A DNA stretch of 64,000 nt from an uncultured Draconibacterium sp. (GCF_963677575.1 NZ_OY782038.1:5539001-5603000), one strand, 5' to 3'; shown: positions 51,633 through 62,187, counted from the first letter of the stretch. The notes: a model not told the origin generated them from the letters alone. Made by a program: numbers and translations.

Positions 51633-51804
51633 CAAAAGTTTGAAGAAAGAAAGCAATAAGAGAGTTATTTGCTTAGAATAAAGGATTTTACTATAGTTTT
51701 ATGGAGCTGAGAGGCTTTTGCTTGTGGAAAAAACAATCATTCAATATGAAGCTAAGACTCAAAAGACTCAAACGATCTTGATCATACAGAAAAAATACGC
51801 ATAG

Positions 51805-53193
51805 ATGAGCGATAAATTAAATACAAAGTACATATTCACCATCTCAATGGTGTCGGCTATGGGAGGTCTACTTTTTGGTTACGACTGGGTAGTTATCGGA
51901 GGGGCAAAACCTTTTTACGAGCAGTTTTTTCATATCAGCCAAAGTCCTTTTTTACAGGGCTGGGCAATGAGTAGCGCACTTTTAGGGTGTTTGCTTGGCG
52001 CATTAACTTCAGGCGCATTTAGCGACCGGTTAGGACGAAAAAAGCTACTGATATTTTCAGCCTTTTTGTTTACGCTTTCGGCAATAGGTACGGGAGCAGC
52101 AAACAACTTTACCCCATTTATTATCTACCGCATTTTGGGTGGTATTGGCATCGGGCTGGCTTCTAATTTGTCGCCCATGTACATTGCCGAAGTGTCGCCG
52201 GCAGCAATGCGCGGAAAGTTTGTTTCGCTGAACCAGCTGACCATTGTAATCGGGATTTTAGGGGCACAGATTGCCAACTGGCAAATTGCTCAACCGGTTC
52301 CGGAAGGTACAACGGCTGCCGAAATTCTGGCATCGTGGAACGGACAAATGGCGTGGCGCTGGATGTTTTGGGCAGAGACTTTACCCGCAGGAGCATTTTT
52401 CCTACTTATGTTTATTGTGCCTGAAAGCCCGAGATGGCTGGCAAAAAATGGCAATGAAAATAAAGTGTTGAGTATTCTTGGAAAAATTGGTGGGAAAGAA
52501 TACGCCCAAAAAGAATATAAAAGCATTCACGAAAACCTGGAACACGACGAAGGCCGGGTGAATTTTAAATTCCTGAATTCTCCGGGTATGCGCAAGATAT
52601 TGTTGATAGGTATTGTCGTTGCTGCTTTCCAGCAGTGGTGCGGTATCAACGTTATTTTTAATTATGCACAGGAGGTATTTGCAGCAGCCGGATATGGCGT
52701 TTCCGATACGCTTTTCAATATTGTGGTTACCGGAAGTGTAAACCTCGTTTTTACTTTCGTGGCCATTTATACGGTTGACAAGTTAGGGCGCCGTGCGTTG
52801 ATGATTCTTGGTTCAGCCGGATTGGCAGGAATTTACGCTTTAATGGGCGCCGGATATTATTTCCAGGTTACGGGATGGCCTTTGTTACTACTGGTGGTAT
52901 TGGGAATTGCCTGTTACGCCATGTCGTTGGCTCCGGTTACCTGGGTGGTTCTTTCAGAAATATTCCCGAACCGGATTCGTGGTGCAGCCATGTCATTTGC
53001 AACAGCATCGTTATGGATTGCAAGTTTCCTGTTAACCTACACATTTCCGTTGCTAAATTCAGCATTTGGCGCCTCTGGTACATTCTGGTTATACGGAATA
53101 ATCTGTGCAGCAGGACTGCTGTTCATATACAAACGATTGCCCGAAACAAAAGGCAAATCATTAGAAGAAATTGAAGAGGAAATTTTAAACTAA
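51805..53193 (+). CDS. Sugar-porter-family MFS transporter
   Basis: A 462-residue MFS protein with twelve segments and sugar-porter signatures: GGLLFGYDWVVIGGAKPFYE in segment 1, GAFSDRLGRKKLL (motif A), LGGIGIGLASNLSPMYIAEVSP (PESPR partner), VPESPRWL and LPETKGKSLEEIEEE near the C-terminus. This group (XylE, GalP and others) moves monosaccharides with H+ or Na+ across the inner membrane. It leads the enzyme cluster: 11 bp to the first GH2 gene. Import of the released sugar is the natural role. It is distinct from the fucose/rhamnose permease type often seen in rhamnose loci. Confidence 0.92.
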   Translation: MSDKLNTKYIFTISMVSAMGGLLFGYDWVVIGGAKPFYEQFFHISQSPFLQGWAMSSALLGCLLGALTSGAFSDRLGRKKLLIFSAFLFTLSAIGTGAANNFTPFIIYRILGGIGIGLASNLSPMYIAEVSPAAMRGKFVSLNQLTIVIGILGAQIANWQIAQPVPEGTTAAEILASWNGQMAWRWMFWAETLPAGAFFLLMFIVPESPRWLAKNGNENKVLSILGKIGGKEYAQKEYKSIHENLEHDEGRVNFKFLNSPGMRKILLIGIVVAAFQQWCGINVIFNYAQEVFAAAGYGVSDTLFNIVVTGSVNLVFTFVAIYTVDKLGRRALMILGSAGLAGIYALMGAGYYFQVTGWPLLLLVVLGIACYAMSLAPVTWVVLSEIFPNRIRGAAMSFATASLWIASFLLTYTFPLLNSAFGASGTFWLYGIICAAGLLFIYKRLPETKGKSLEEIEEEILN

Positions 53194-53204
53194 TTGCTTG
53201 AAAA

Positions 53205-56030
53205 ATGGTGAAGAATTTTATCTACATATTACTGTTTTTTGTGCTGAGCTCATGTAGCTCAGAAACTACAAAAACCATTGATTTAAGAGGGAAGTGGCAG
53301 TTTCGAATAGATACGCTGGATAATGGAATTCGTGAAGAGTGGTTTTCTCAGGATTTTTTCGAGCATATAAATCTTCCCGGTTCGATGGTTGAAAATGGAA
53401 AAGGTTTCGACATTACACTCAATACAAAATGGACTGGCGGAATTCAAAATCCGGAATGGTATAAAGATCCTAATTATGCACCATATTTCGATGCTGATAA
53501 TATCCGGTTTCCTTTCTGGCTGCAGCCCTTAAAAAAGTATACCGGCGTAGCATGGTACCAGAAACTGGTTACTATTCCTGAAGAGTTTATCGGAAAGCCA
53601 CTTTTTCTGAGCCTCGAACGTCCGCACTGGCAGTCGGCTGTTTGGATAAATGGCGAAAAAGTTGGCGCTCAAAACAGTTTGGGTACGCCGCATGTATTTC
53701 AAATTGATGGCTTTGTGAAGGTGGGCGAGAATAAAATCAGTATTCAAATTGATAACCGGACGGATAAAATTGATGTTGGTATAAACTCGCACAGTATTAC
53801 AGATCATACACAAACGAATTGGAATGGAATTGTTGGAGGATTAGAACTTCAGGTTCGTAACGATATCTTTTTCAGTCAGGTTGATGTATTTCCTGATGTG
53901 CATTCCCGAAGCATTGAAGTGAAGTGTAAGGTCGTTAATTCTACCTCAGAGGAGGAAGAAATTAGTATCCCTGTTTTTGCTCAACTAAAAAATAGCGAAG
54001 TAGAGGCAGCACAAGAAGTATATAATTTTAAAGTAACTCCCGGCCAAAATGAGATTAAAATGCATTATGCTTTGGGAAATGACGCATTGTTGTGGGATGA
54101 ATTTCATCCGAATGTTTATCAACTTTCACTTCAGTTAAAATCGACATCGGGAACTGATGAAGTTACAGAAGATTTTGGGCTGCGTGATTTTAAAGCAGAA
54201 GGATCTCAGTTTGCAATAAATGGAAGGCCCGTATTTTTGAGAGGGACACTCGATTGTGCTGCTTTCCCAAAAACAGGCTATCCGCCAACAGGCCCCGATT
54301 ACTGGAAGAAAATTTATAAGCAAGTAAAGGCGCACGGTTTAAACCATGTTCGTTTTCATTCGTGGTGCCCGCCTGAAGCTGCTTTTGAAGTGGCCGACGA
54401 AATGGGTGTTTATCTACAGGTTGAGTGCGGTTCGTGGGCGAATCAGAGTACCGAACTTGGTAGTGGTTTCCCGGTTGATGAATATGTTTGGGAAGAAAGT
54501 AAACGCATTGTAAAAGAATATGGCAATCATCCGTCGTTTGTAATGATGACCTATGGAAACGAGCCCGGTGGAGCGGAATACACAGCTTATTTAACCAAAT
54601 TTGTAAATTATTGGAAAAAGGAAGATGCACGCAGACAATATACCAGTGCTGCAGGCTGGCCGGTAATTGATGCCAATCAATATCACAATATTCCTGGCCC
54701 ACGTGTACAGGGTTGGGCTGAAGAACTGCGAAGTATTATAAATGCTGAAGCTCCTAAAGCAAATTACGACTGGTTGAAGAAATTGCCCGGAGACGGCAAA
54801 CCTGTTGTAAGTCACGAGATTGGGCAATGGTGTGTTTATCCGAATTTCAAAGAAATTGAAAAATATACAGGCGTACTGAAAGCGAAAAATTTTGAGCTAT
54901 TCCGCGAGAGCTTAACTGCCCATCATATGGGTGAACTGGCAGATAGCTTTCTGATGGCTTCGGGAAAACTGCAGGCGCTTTGTTACAAAGCTGACATTGA
55001 AGCCGCTTTGCGGACTCCCGGTTTTGCCGGATTTCAGTTGCTTGGTTTATACGATTTCCCGGGGCAGGGTACTGCTCTTGTTGGTGTGCTCGACGCATTT
55101 TGGGAAGAAAAAGGCTATATCTCGCCCAAAGAGTTTAAGGCTTTCTGTAACACAACTGTTCCGCTGGCACGATTGAATAAACGCATTTTTACAGAAGGCG
55201 AAACCATGACCGCCAAAATTGAAGTGGCACACTTTGGTGCAGCTCCGTTGAAAGGTGTAAATCCTGCCTGGAAGATTACCGAAAACAATGAAATTGTCGC
55301 AGAAGGAACGCTCGGACAACGCGATATTGAAATTGGAAATGCTATTTCATTGGGTGAAGTTGTTTACGAATTTCAACAAAAAAATGCACCTCGAAAACTT
55401 ACTTTAACCGTATCGATCGGTGAATTTGCAAACGCCTGGGATATTTGGGTATATCCTAAAAACGAAGAAATTAAAAGTAATGAAGTTAAGGTGGTTGAAA
55501 CCTTAAATAACAGCACTATTGACTACCTGCAAAATGGCGGCAAAGTTTTGCTAAGTCTTGGAAAGGGGAAAGTTTCTCCGGACATGGGAGGAAAGGTAGG
55601 AGTTGGTTTTTCAAGCATTTTTTGGAATACCGCCTGGACGAATCAACAGAAACCTCATACGCTGGGTATTTTGTGTAATCCTGATCATCCCGCGCTTAAA
55701 TATTTCCCTACTGAATACCACTCAAACTGGCAATGGTGGGATGCCATGAGTCATGCCGATGCAGTGCAACTTGATTCGTTTCAGGTAGAACTAAAACCCA
55801 TTGTTCGCATTATCGACGATTGGGTGAGCAATCGCAGGCTGGCCTTGCTTTTCGAGGCAAAAGTTGGCGAAGGAAGCCTAATTATCAGTGGTGCTGATTT
55901 AGTAAATAATATTGACGATAGACCGGAAGCCGGTCAGCTTAAAACGAGTGTTATCTCATATATGGAAAGCTTGGATTTTCATCCAACTGAAGAGCTCCGT
56001 TTATCACAAGTTCAATCGATTTTAAAATAG
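53205..56030 (+). CDS. Glycoside hydrolase family 2 lipoprotein (first of paralogous pair)
   Basis: A 941-residue lipoprotein (FFVLSSCSS lipobox, Cys near residue 16). A GH2 sugar-binding beta-sandwich (about 25-215; IDLRGKWQFRID, VAWYQKLVTIP, LERPHWQSAVWINGEKVG) precedes an immunoglobulin-like domain (to about 325) and a TIM barrel. In the barrel, E453 in YGNEPGG is the acid/base and E538 in VSHEIGQW the probable nucleophile. A C-terminal beta region extends to the end. GH2 covers beta-galactosidase, beta-glucuronidase, beta-mannosidase and related retaining enzymes; the sequence resembles the unassigned 'sugar-binding domain' subgroup, so specificity is open. It is co-directional with DUF5107 (7-bp gap). 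Confidence 0.88.
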   Translation: MVKNFIYILLFFVLSSCSSETTKTIDLRGKWQFRIDTLDNGIREEWFSQDFFEHINLPGSMVENGKGFDITLNTKWTGGIQNPEWYKDPNYAPYFDADNIRFPFWLQPLKKYTGVAWYQKLVTIPEEFIGKPLFLSLERPHWQSAVWINGEKVGAQNSLGTPHVFQIDGFVKVGENKISIQIDNRTDKIDVGINSHSITDHTQTNWNGIVGGLELQVRNDIFFSQVDVFPDVHSRSIEVKCKVVNSTSEEEEISIPVFAQLKNSEVEAAQEVYNFKVTPGQNEIKMHYALGNDALLWDEFHPNVYQLSLQLKSTSGTDEVTEDFGLRDFKAEGSQFAINGRPVFLRGTLDCAAFPKTGYPPTGPDYWKKIYKQVKAHGLNHVRFHSWCPPEAAFEVADEMGVYLQVECGSWANQSTELGSGFPVDEYVWEESKRIVKEYGNHPSFVMMTYGNEPGGAEYTAYLTKFVNYWKKEDARRQYTSAAGWPVIDANQYHNIPGPRVQGWAEELRSIINAEAPKANYDWLKKLPGDGKPVVSHEIGQWCVYPNFKEIEKYTGVLKAKNFELFRESLTAHHMGELADSFLMASGKLQALCYKADIEAALRTPGFAGFQLLGLYDFPGQGTALVGVLDAFWEEKGYISPKEFKAFCNTTVPLARLNKRIFTEGETMTAKIEVAHFGAAPLKGVNPAWKITENNEIVAEGTLGQRDIEIGNAISLGEVVYEFQQKNAPRKLTLTVSIGEFANAWDIWVYPKNEEIKSNEVKVVETLNNSTIDYLQNGGKVLLSLGKGKVSPDMGGKVGVGFSSIFWNTAWTNQQKPHTLGILCNPDHPALKYFPTEYHSNWQWWDAMSHADAVQLDSFQVELKPIVRIIDDWVSNRRLALLFEAKVGEGSLIISGADLVNNIDDRPEAGQLKTSVISYMESLDFHPTEELRLSQVQSILK

Positions 56031-56037
56031 AGAAAAG

Positions 56038-59000
56038 ATGAATGCTAAGGTAAAGGCAGAAATAAAGAAATTGATGATCCCAACTTACGAGTTGGGAAAA
56101 TCAGAAATTAACCCCGTATTCTTTGAGAAAAGAGTTTACCAGGGATCATCGGGTAAAGTTTATCCGGTTCCGTTTATCGATAAGGTTTACGATCATAAAG
56201 TAGAACGGAATTACCAGGCTGCAACACTTGAAAACGAGTTTGTGAAACTGGTTATGCTACCCGAAATCGGAGGACGCATATTTGAAGCGCAAGACAAAGC
56301 CAATAATAATTACAACTTCTTCTACCAGCAGAAGGTGATTAAACCTGCCCTTGTTGGTTTAGCCGGTCCGTGGATTAGTGGAGGTGTAGAGTTTAACTGG
56401 CCACAGCACCACCGCCCCGGAACGTATTTACCCAGCGATGTTTACATTGAAGAAGAAGCTGATGGCGCCAGAACGATCTGGATGTCGGAATACGACCCGA
56501 TGTACCGCCTGAAAGGTATGCATGGAATTCGTATTCGCCCAAACAGTGCTTTGATAGAATTGCGCGGACGTTTGTTTAACCGCACGCCGTTAACACAAAC
56601 TTTCCTGTGGTGGGCAAACGTAGCGGTTGAGGTGCACAAAGATTACCAGAGCTTTTTCCCGCCCGATGTGCATTACGTGGCCGACCATGCAGTGCGCGCT
56701 CAAAGTAGTTTCCCTTTTGCTGAAAATGATTATTACGGAATTCCTTACCACGAAAGACCGGGCAGGAACGACTTGCGTAATTACAACAATATTCCGGTGC
56801 CAACCAGTTACATGGTTTGCGACACGAAATACGATTTCTTCGGAGGTTACGATTTTAAAGAAGACGGTGGCTTTATTCATGTCGCTAATCGTCATATTTC
56901 GCCAGGCAAGAAACAATGGACCTGGGGAAGTGAAGATTTTGGCCGCGCCTGGGATCGCGAACTAACCGATGAAGGCGGACCATATTTCGAATTAATGGCA
57001 GGGGTTTACACCGATAACCAGCCTGATTTTACCTACCTGCTTCCTTATGAAACAAAGACCTTCTCGCAATTCTGGTGGAGTTATAAAAACCTGGGACCGG
57101 TACAAAATGCCAATAAAGATCTGGCTATTCGGTTCGAAATTCAGCAAGGAAATAAATTGGATTTGGGTGTTGCCGGCAGTCGTAAGTTCGAAAACCTTCA
57201 ATTTATTTTGTTGATTGGTAGCAAAAAGAAAGTTTTTGAAAAGCAAACGATATCGCCTGAAAAGCCCTGGAAAGATACTTCAATTCAGATTGAAGCGGGG
57301 CAGGAGAATTCAATTTCGTTAATTGTAGTTGATGAGCAGGGAAAAGAACTAATTGCTTATCATCACCGTGAAGTTACTAAAGAACGAAACCGTAAGCTGG
57401 CATTTGAGCCAAAACAGCCCGAAGAGATTGAAAGTGCCAACGAGTTGGAATTGATTGGCGAACACCTGGAATTGTACCGTCATCCTACCCGTTATCCAGA
57501 ACCATACTGGCAGGAAGCCATTAAACGCGATCCGAAAAGTTACAAATCATATATTGCGTTAGGTCGCGTTGAGCTTAAAAATGGCAAGTTTGCCGAAGCT
57601 GAAAATAACTTCAGAACAGCCATCGATATTATGATCACTTATCATCCAAACCCGGCATCGGGCGAGGCGCATTATTTCTGTGGTTTGGCTTGTTCTTTAC
57701 AGGGAAGAAAAGATGAAGCTTACGGATTGTTTTACAAATCGACCTGGAACTTTGAGTGGCGCTCGGCTGCTTATTACCAATTGGCTACGCTCGATTGTTT
57801 GAAGGCCGACTATGAAACGGCTCTCGAGCATCTGGAGGCGTCGTTAGACACAAATCGTCAGAATAACAAAGCATACATTTTAAAAACGGTAATTCTGAAA
57901 AACCAGGGCGAAAAAGTAGCTGCAGAAAGTGTGCTTACGGAATTGTCCAAAACTGATGCGCTCGACCAGTGGGCAAAATTTGAAATGGCAATATTGTCGG
58001 GTAGCTACGATGAGTTTATCGAATCATCAAGAAACGATGCACAAACCATCATTGATATTGCATTTGATTATGCTGAAGCCGGTTTTTATCAGGAAGCAAT
58101 TAATGTAATTGAGTTGCATCATAAAAACGAAATACCTGAATGTGCTGTGCCAAATCCAATGGCAAAAGCGCTAATGACCGAGTTTATTTTGGCCTGGTTA
58201 TACGAATTGAGCGGCGATAATACCAAAGCATCTGAAATTCTTGCAAAAACAAAATCAGCATCTTACGACTATGTCTTCCCATCGCGCACTTACGAACAGT
58301 TGGTGTTGGAGTGGGCATTAAAAGTTGATTCGAAAAATACAATTGCCGCTTTCGGATTGGGTAACTATTATTTCAACCTGAAAAGGCACAAAGATGCTAT
58401 AAGCGTATGGGAAAAAGCTGCCGATGCAAACAGTAAATACGGTACACTGTATCGAAATTTAGGAATCGCTTACTGGAATACCTTTGAAGAGGGCGAAAAA
58501 GCCAGAAAAGCATTTTTAAAAGCTGTAGGACTGGCTCCGAACGATATGCGTATTCGATACGAATTCGACCAATTAAGGAAAAAATTGAACGACGATCCTA
58601 AACAACGATTGAAAGATTTGTTGCCGATTAAAGATCAGATAACAACCCGTGATGATTTTTCGGTTGAACTGGCTGCGCTGTACAATTTTAACGGCGAATA
58701 CAACAAGGCTTTAAATCTGCTGGAGAACCGTGATTTTCACCCATGGGAAGGTGGTGAAGGCCAGGTTCTGCGTCAGTTTACCTACGCTTGTTTGAAACTT
58801 GGGCAATTAGCTTTGCAAAACGGGGATGCTGAATTTGCTTTGGAATACTTTAATAAATCAGTGAACACGCCGGATAATTTGGGCGAAAAATACCATATGT
58901 TGCAAGCTGTTGCACACATTAATTACTGGAAAGGAATGGCTCTTAAAGCTCTTGGAAAACCAGAAGAAGCCAAAGCACATTTCGTTGAAAGTAAAAACGA

Positions 59001-59376
59001 GGAAGGCGACTTTATTGATATGGCCGTAAGTGCTTATTCTGAGTTGTCGTACTACAAAGCACTGTCGCTAAACGAACTGGATGAAAAAGTTGAGGCCCAG
59101 GATTTATTGGCTGATATCAAGAAATTTGGAGAAAGCAAATTGAACGAAAAAGCGCAGATTGACTATTTTGCAACTTCGCTGCCACTGTTGCTGGTGTTCG
59201 AAGATGATATCCAGAAACGAAATACCATTGATGCGAAATACCTGATTGCTCTTGCTCACGTAGGACTGGGATCATATGGCGATGCGATAGATAACCTGAA
59301 AGAAGTATTGCAGTTGAATTCGATGCATGTGGGCTCAAAAGATTTATTGGAACAGGTTACTGCGGAAGTTGCGTAA
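56038..59376 (+). CDS. DUF5107-TPR protein, cytoplasmic, unknown function
   Basis: An 1112-residue protein without signal peptide or membrane segment. The first ~330 residues form the DUF5107 (galactose-mutarotase-like) domain, with LENEFVKLVMLPEIGGRIFEAQDK, GGVEFNWPQHHRPGTYLP and NRTPLTQTFLWWANVAVEVH. From about residue 480 come repeated TPR units (for example YIALGRVELKNGKFAEAENNFRTAI, YRNLGIAYWNTFEEGEKARKAFLKAV) almost to the end. It lies 7 bp after one GH2 and 20 bp before the other, so translation is tightly linked to both. Since its neighbours are exported and it is not, a cytoplasmic step after import is likely. The catalytic or binding role is unknown; carbohydrate binding is inferred from the fold and the neighbours. 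Confidence 0.88.
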   Translation: MNAKVKAEIKKLMIPTYELGKSEINPVFFEKRVYQGSSGKVYPVPFIDKVYDHKVERNYQAATLENEFVKLVMLPEIGGRIFEAQDKANNNYNFFYQQKVIKPALVGLAGPWISGGVEFNWPQHHRPGTYLPSDVYIEEEADGARTIWMSEYDPMYRLKGMHGIRIRPNSALIELRGRLFNRTPLTQTFLWWANVAVEVHKDYQSFFPPDVHYVADHAVRAQSSFPFAENDYYGIPYHERPGRNDLRNYNNIPVPTSYMVCDTKYDFFGGYDFKEDGGFIHVANRHISPGKKQWTWGSEDFGRAWDRELTDEGGPYFELMAGVYTDNQPDFTYLLPYETKTFSQFWWSYKNLGPVQNANKDLAIRFEIQQGNKLDLGVAGSRKFENLQFILLIGSKKKVFEKQTISPEKPWKDTSIQIEAGQENSISLIVVDEQGKELIAYHHREVTKERNRKLAFEPKQPEEIESANELELIGEHLELYRHPTRYPEPYWQEAIKRDPKSYKSYIALGRVELKNGKFAEAENNFRTAIDIMITYHPNPASGEAHYFCGLACSLQGRKDEAYGLFYKSTWNFEWRSAAYYQLATLDCLKADYETALEHLEASLDTNRQNNKAYILKTVILKNQGEKVAAESVLTELSKTDALDQWAKFEMAILSGSYDEFIESSRNDAQTIIDIAFDYAEAGFYQEAINVIELHHKNEIPECAVPNPMAKALMTEFILAWLYELSGDNTKASEILAKTKSASYDYVFPSRTYEQLVLEWALKVDSKNTIAAFGLGNYYFNLKRHKDAISVWEKAADANSKYGTLYRNLGIAYWNTFEEGEKARKAFLKAVGLAPNDMRIRYEFDQLRKKLNDDPKQRLKDLLPIKDQITTRDDFSVELAALYNFNGEYNKALNLLENRDFHPWEGGEGQVLRQFTYACLKLGQLALQNGDAEFALEYFNKSVNTPDNLGEKYHMLQAVAHINYWKGMALKALGKPEEAKAHFVESKNEEGDFIDMAVSAYSELSYYKALSLNELDEKVEAQDLLADIKKFGESKLNEKAQIDYFATSLPLLLVFEDDIQKRNTIDAKYLIALAHVGLGSYGDAIDNLKEVLQLNSMHVGSKDLLEQVTAEVA

Positions 59377-59396
59377 TTATTCAAATAGAAGTTGTT

Positions 59397-62171
59397 ATGA
59401 GAATGAAATATAGTGTTTTAGTATTATTTGTAGCCGTGGTTTTTGCGGGGTGTTCCAAATCACCGGTTAAGGAAATCAACCTGTCCGGGGAATGGTCTGT
59501 GAAACTCGATTCCATGAACATTGGAATGGATGAAGGATGGGCGGATAAAAAGCTGGATGGTGTTTCGGTTCAGTTGCCGGGTACTTTAGACGATGCCGGG
59601 CTGGGAAAGGCAAATACACAAAAGCCGGTGATGGACAACAGTGTGATGTGGGGACTGACGCGCAAGCATCAATATATTGGAAAAGCCTGGTACCAGAAAG
59701 AGGTTGATGTACCTGCAAACTGGGAAGGGAAAAACATCGAGTTAAAGTTGGAGCGTGTAATCTGGCAATCACAGCTGTTTATTGATGGTAAGCCGGTTGG
59801 AAAAAATGAGAGTTTAACAACGCCACATATTTTCGATTTAAGTTCGTTGATAACACCGGGCAAGCATCAAATAACGGTTTGTATCGACAACTCAAATATT
59901 TATCCGCTGATTAATGCGCAAAGCGACAAGTACCCAGATCCGATAAATCAGGATCTGGCGCATTCTTATACCAACCACACACAAATAAAATGGAATGGAG
60001 TAATCGGCGACATAAAACTTACCGCATCAGAAACAGGTAAGATTGAAGATTTGCAGGTGTATTCCAACATTTCGGAAGGAACGATTAAGGCTACTTTTAA
60101 GAATCCTGACAATCTTGAAAATCTGAATTATCAGATTCTGACAACTGCAGGAGAGCTTGTTGCCGAAGGTATTATTGAAAAAGGTGCCGAAGAAATCATA
60201 ATTTCCAAACCGGAAGGAGTGGAACTCTGGGATGAATTCAATCCGAATTTGTACGATTTTAAGGTAACTGCCGGAAATGAATCTACCACTGCAAGATTTG
60301 GTTACAGCCAGATTGCGAAAGACGGTGGTGTACTTACTTTAAATGGTAAACGAATCTTTTTACGCGGTAACCTGGAATGTGTCATTTTCCCATTAACCGG
60401 TCATCCACCAATGGAAAAAGAGGACTGGGCGAAGTTGATTGCACAGGCCAAAGCTTATGGTTTAAATCACTTGCGTTTTCACTCATGGTGCCCGCCTGCC
60501 GCTGCATTTGAAGCTGCCGATGAGGCTGGCTTTTATTATCAGGTGGAACTGCCGCACTGGAGTTTACATTTTGGAGAAGATGAAAAAACTACCACGTTTT
60601 TATTAAACGAAGCAGACCGGATTTTAAGCAATTATGGAAATCATCCTTCGTTTGTTTTGATGGCTTTGGGCAACGAACTGGAAGGTGATGCTGATTTGCT
60701 AAATTCTACTGTTGCAGCTTTGCGCGCAAAAGATAATCGTCATTTATACATGACAACGACTTACTCATTCCAGTATCCGTTGGGAACGATTGCTCAACCG
60801 GAAGATGACTTTTTTGTTACCCAGAAAACCGATAAAGGCTGGGTTCGCGGACAGGGTATTTTTAACGAACAGTATCCGAATTTTAAAGAAGATTATACTG
60901 CCACCAGCGAGCATGTGCCGGTTCCGTTAATTTCGCACGAAATCGGACAATATTCGGTTTATCCCGACATGTCGGAGATTGAAAAATATACCGGTGTTCT
61001 TAAGCCGCTCAATTTTATGGCTGTTCGTAACGAACTCGAAAAAAACGGTTTGTTGGAACTGGCTGATAAATTTACTTACGCATCAGGAAAACTGGCTGCA
61101 ATTCTTTACAAAGAAGAAATCGAACGTGCTTTAAAAACACCTGCATTCGATGGTTTTCAGTTGCTGCAATTACAGGATTTCCCAGGACAGGGAACTGCGC
61201 TGGTTGGTTTGCTGAATGCTTTTTGGGAGTCGAAAGGTGTAATCAGTGCCGAAGAATTCCGTCAGTTTAATGCCGAAGTAGTTCCACTTATTCGTTTTGA
61301 AAAAGCGGTTTATGAAAATGGTGAAACTTTCGCGGCTTCAATGGAAGTTGCCAACTTCTTCAAAGAAATGAGGGGGCAGACTTTGGAATGGACGATTACC
61401 AATGAAGCAGGAGAGAAAGTAAAAGAAGGTAAAGTTGATAATGTTGATTTACTATTGGGAAACAACGGAGATTTAGGCAATATAGAACTTGCTGTAAATG
61501 TTAATAAGGCTGAAAAGTTAGTTGTTCAAGTTGCCTTGAGTGGTACTGAATACAAAAACAGTTGGCCGGTTTGGGTGTATCCGAAAGAGGCGAAAGTGAG
61601 CTCTGACAAAGTAGTTGTAACCGCATCCCTACAACAAGCTAAACAGGAATTAGATAAAGGAAATACAGTGCTGCTAAATCCTGATTATAAAAAGCTGAAA
61701 GGAATTGCCGGCCGTTTTGTACCTGTTTTCTGGAGCCCGGTTCATTTTCCAAATCAACCAAGTTCAATGGGCCTGTTAATGGATGAAGAGCATGCAGCTT
61801 TTAATGATTTCCCAACTGATGCCTATACTGACTGGCAATGGTGGGATTTATGTATCAAATCGAAATCGTTGATTGTTGACGATTTGGATGTGACACCAAT
61901 TGTTCGGGTGATCGACAATTTTGTAACTAACCACCACCTAACTAATGTTTTTGAAACAAAAGTAGGAGAGGGTAAACTGGTTTATTCTTCTATTGATTTG
62001 GTGAATAATCTGGATGAACGTCCAGTTGCTCGTCAGTTACGTTCGAGTCTGTTACAATACATGGAAAGCGACGAATTTAATCCCTCAGGTTCGGTTACTA
62101 TCGATGAACTTGATTTTGCTGACAACACAGCACGGAAAAAATTCGAGGCTTCGGATATTTATAATGATTAG
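59397..62171 (+). CDS. Glycoside hydrolase family 2 lipoprotein (second of paralogous pair)
   Basis: A 924-residue lipoprotein (VVFAGCSKS lipobox, Cys near 19) clearly paralogous with the 941-residue GH2 two genes upstream: both share NGV-G-L/I, RFHSWCPP-AAFE-ADE, SHEIGQ, EIEKYTGVL and DFPGQGTALVG. Acid/base E427 is in ALGNELEGD and the nucleophile E515 in ISHEIGQY. It differs around the acid/base (GNELEGD instead of GNEPGG), which may mean a different linkage or sugar. The beta-sandwich and Ig-like domains match the other copy. Surface or periplasmic location is expected. Confidence 0.88.
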   Translation: MRMKYSVLVLFVAVVFAGCSKSPVKEINLSGEWSVKLDSMNIGMDEGWADKKLDGVSVQLPGTLDDAGLGKANTQKPVMDNSVMWGLTRKHQYIGKAWYQKEVDVPANWEGKNIELKLERVIWQSQLFIDGKPVGKNESLTTPHIFDLSSLITPGKHQITVCIDNSNIYPLINAQSDKYPDPINQDLAHSYTNHTQIKWNGVIGDIKLTASETGKIEDLQVYSNISEGTIKATFKNPDNLENLNYQILTTAGELVAEGIIEKGAEEIIISKPEGVELWDEFNPNLYDFKVTAGNESTTARFGYSQIAKDGGVLTLNGKRIFLRGNLECVIFPLTGHPPMEKEDWAKLIAQAKAYGLNHLRFHSWCPPAAAFEAADEAGFYYQVELPHWSLHFGEDEKTTTFLLNEADRILSNYGNHPSFVLMALGNELEGDADLLNSTVAALRAKDNRHLYMTTTYSFQYPLGTIAQPEDDFFVTQKTDKGWVRGQGIFNEQYPNFKEDYTATSEHVPVPLISHEIGQYSVYPDMSEIEKYTGVLKPLNFMAVRNELEKNGLLELADKFTYASGKLAAILYKEEIERALKTPAFDGFQLLQLQDFPGQGTALVGLLNAFWESKGVISAEEFRQFNAEVVPLIRFEKAVYENGETFAASMEVANFFKEMRGQTLEWTITNEAGEKVKEGKVDNVDLLLGNNGDLGNIELAVNVNKAEKLVVQVALSGTEYKNSWPVWVYPKEAKVSSDKVVVTASLQQAKQELDKGNTVLLNPDYKKLKGIAGRFVPVFWSPVHFPNQPSSMGLLMDEEHAAFNDFPTDAYTDWQWWDLCIKSKSLIVDDLDVTPIVRVIDNFVTNHHLTNVFETKVGEGKLVYSSIDLVNNLDERPVARQLRSSLLQYMESDEFNPSGSVTIDELDFADNTARKKFEASDIYND

Positions 62172-62187
62172 CTAAAAATTAGAGGCC

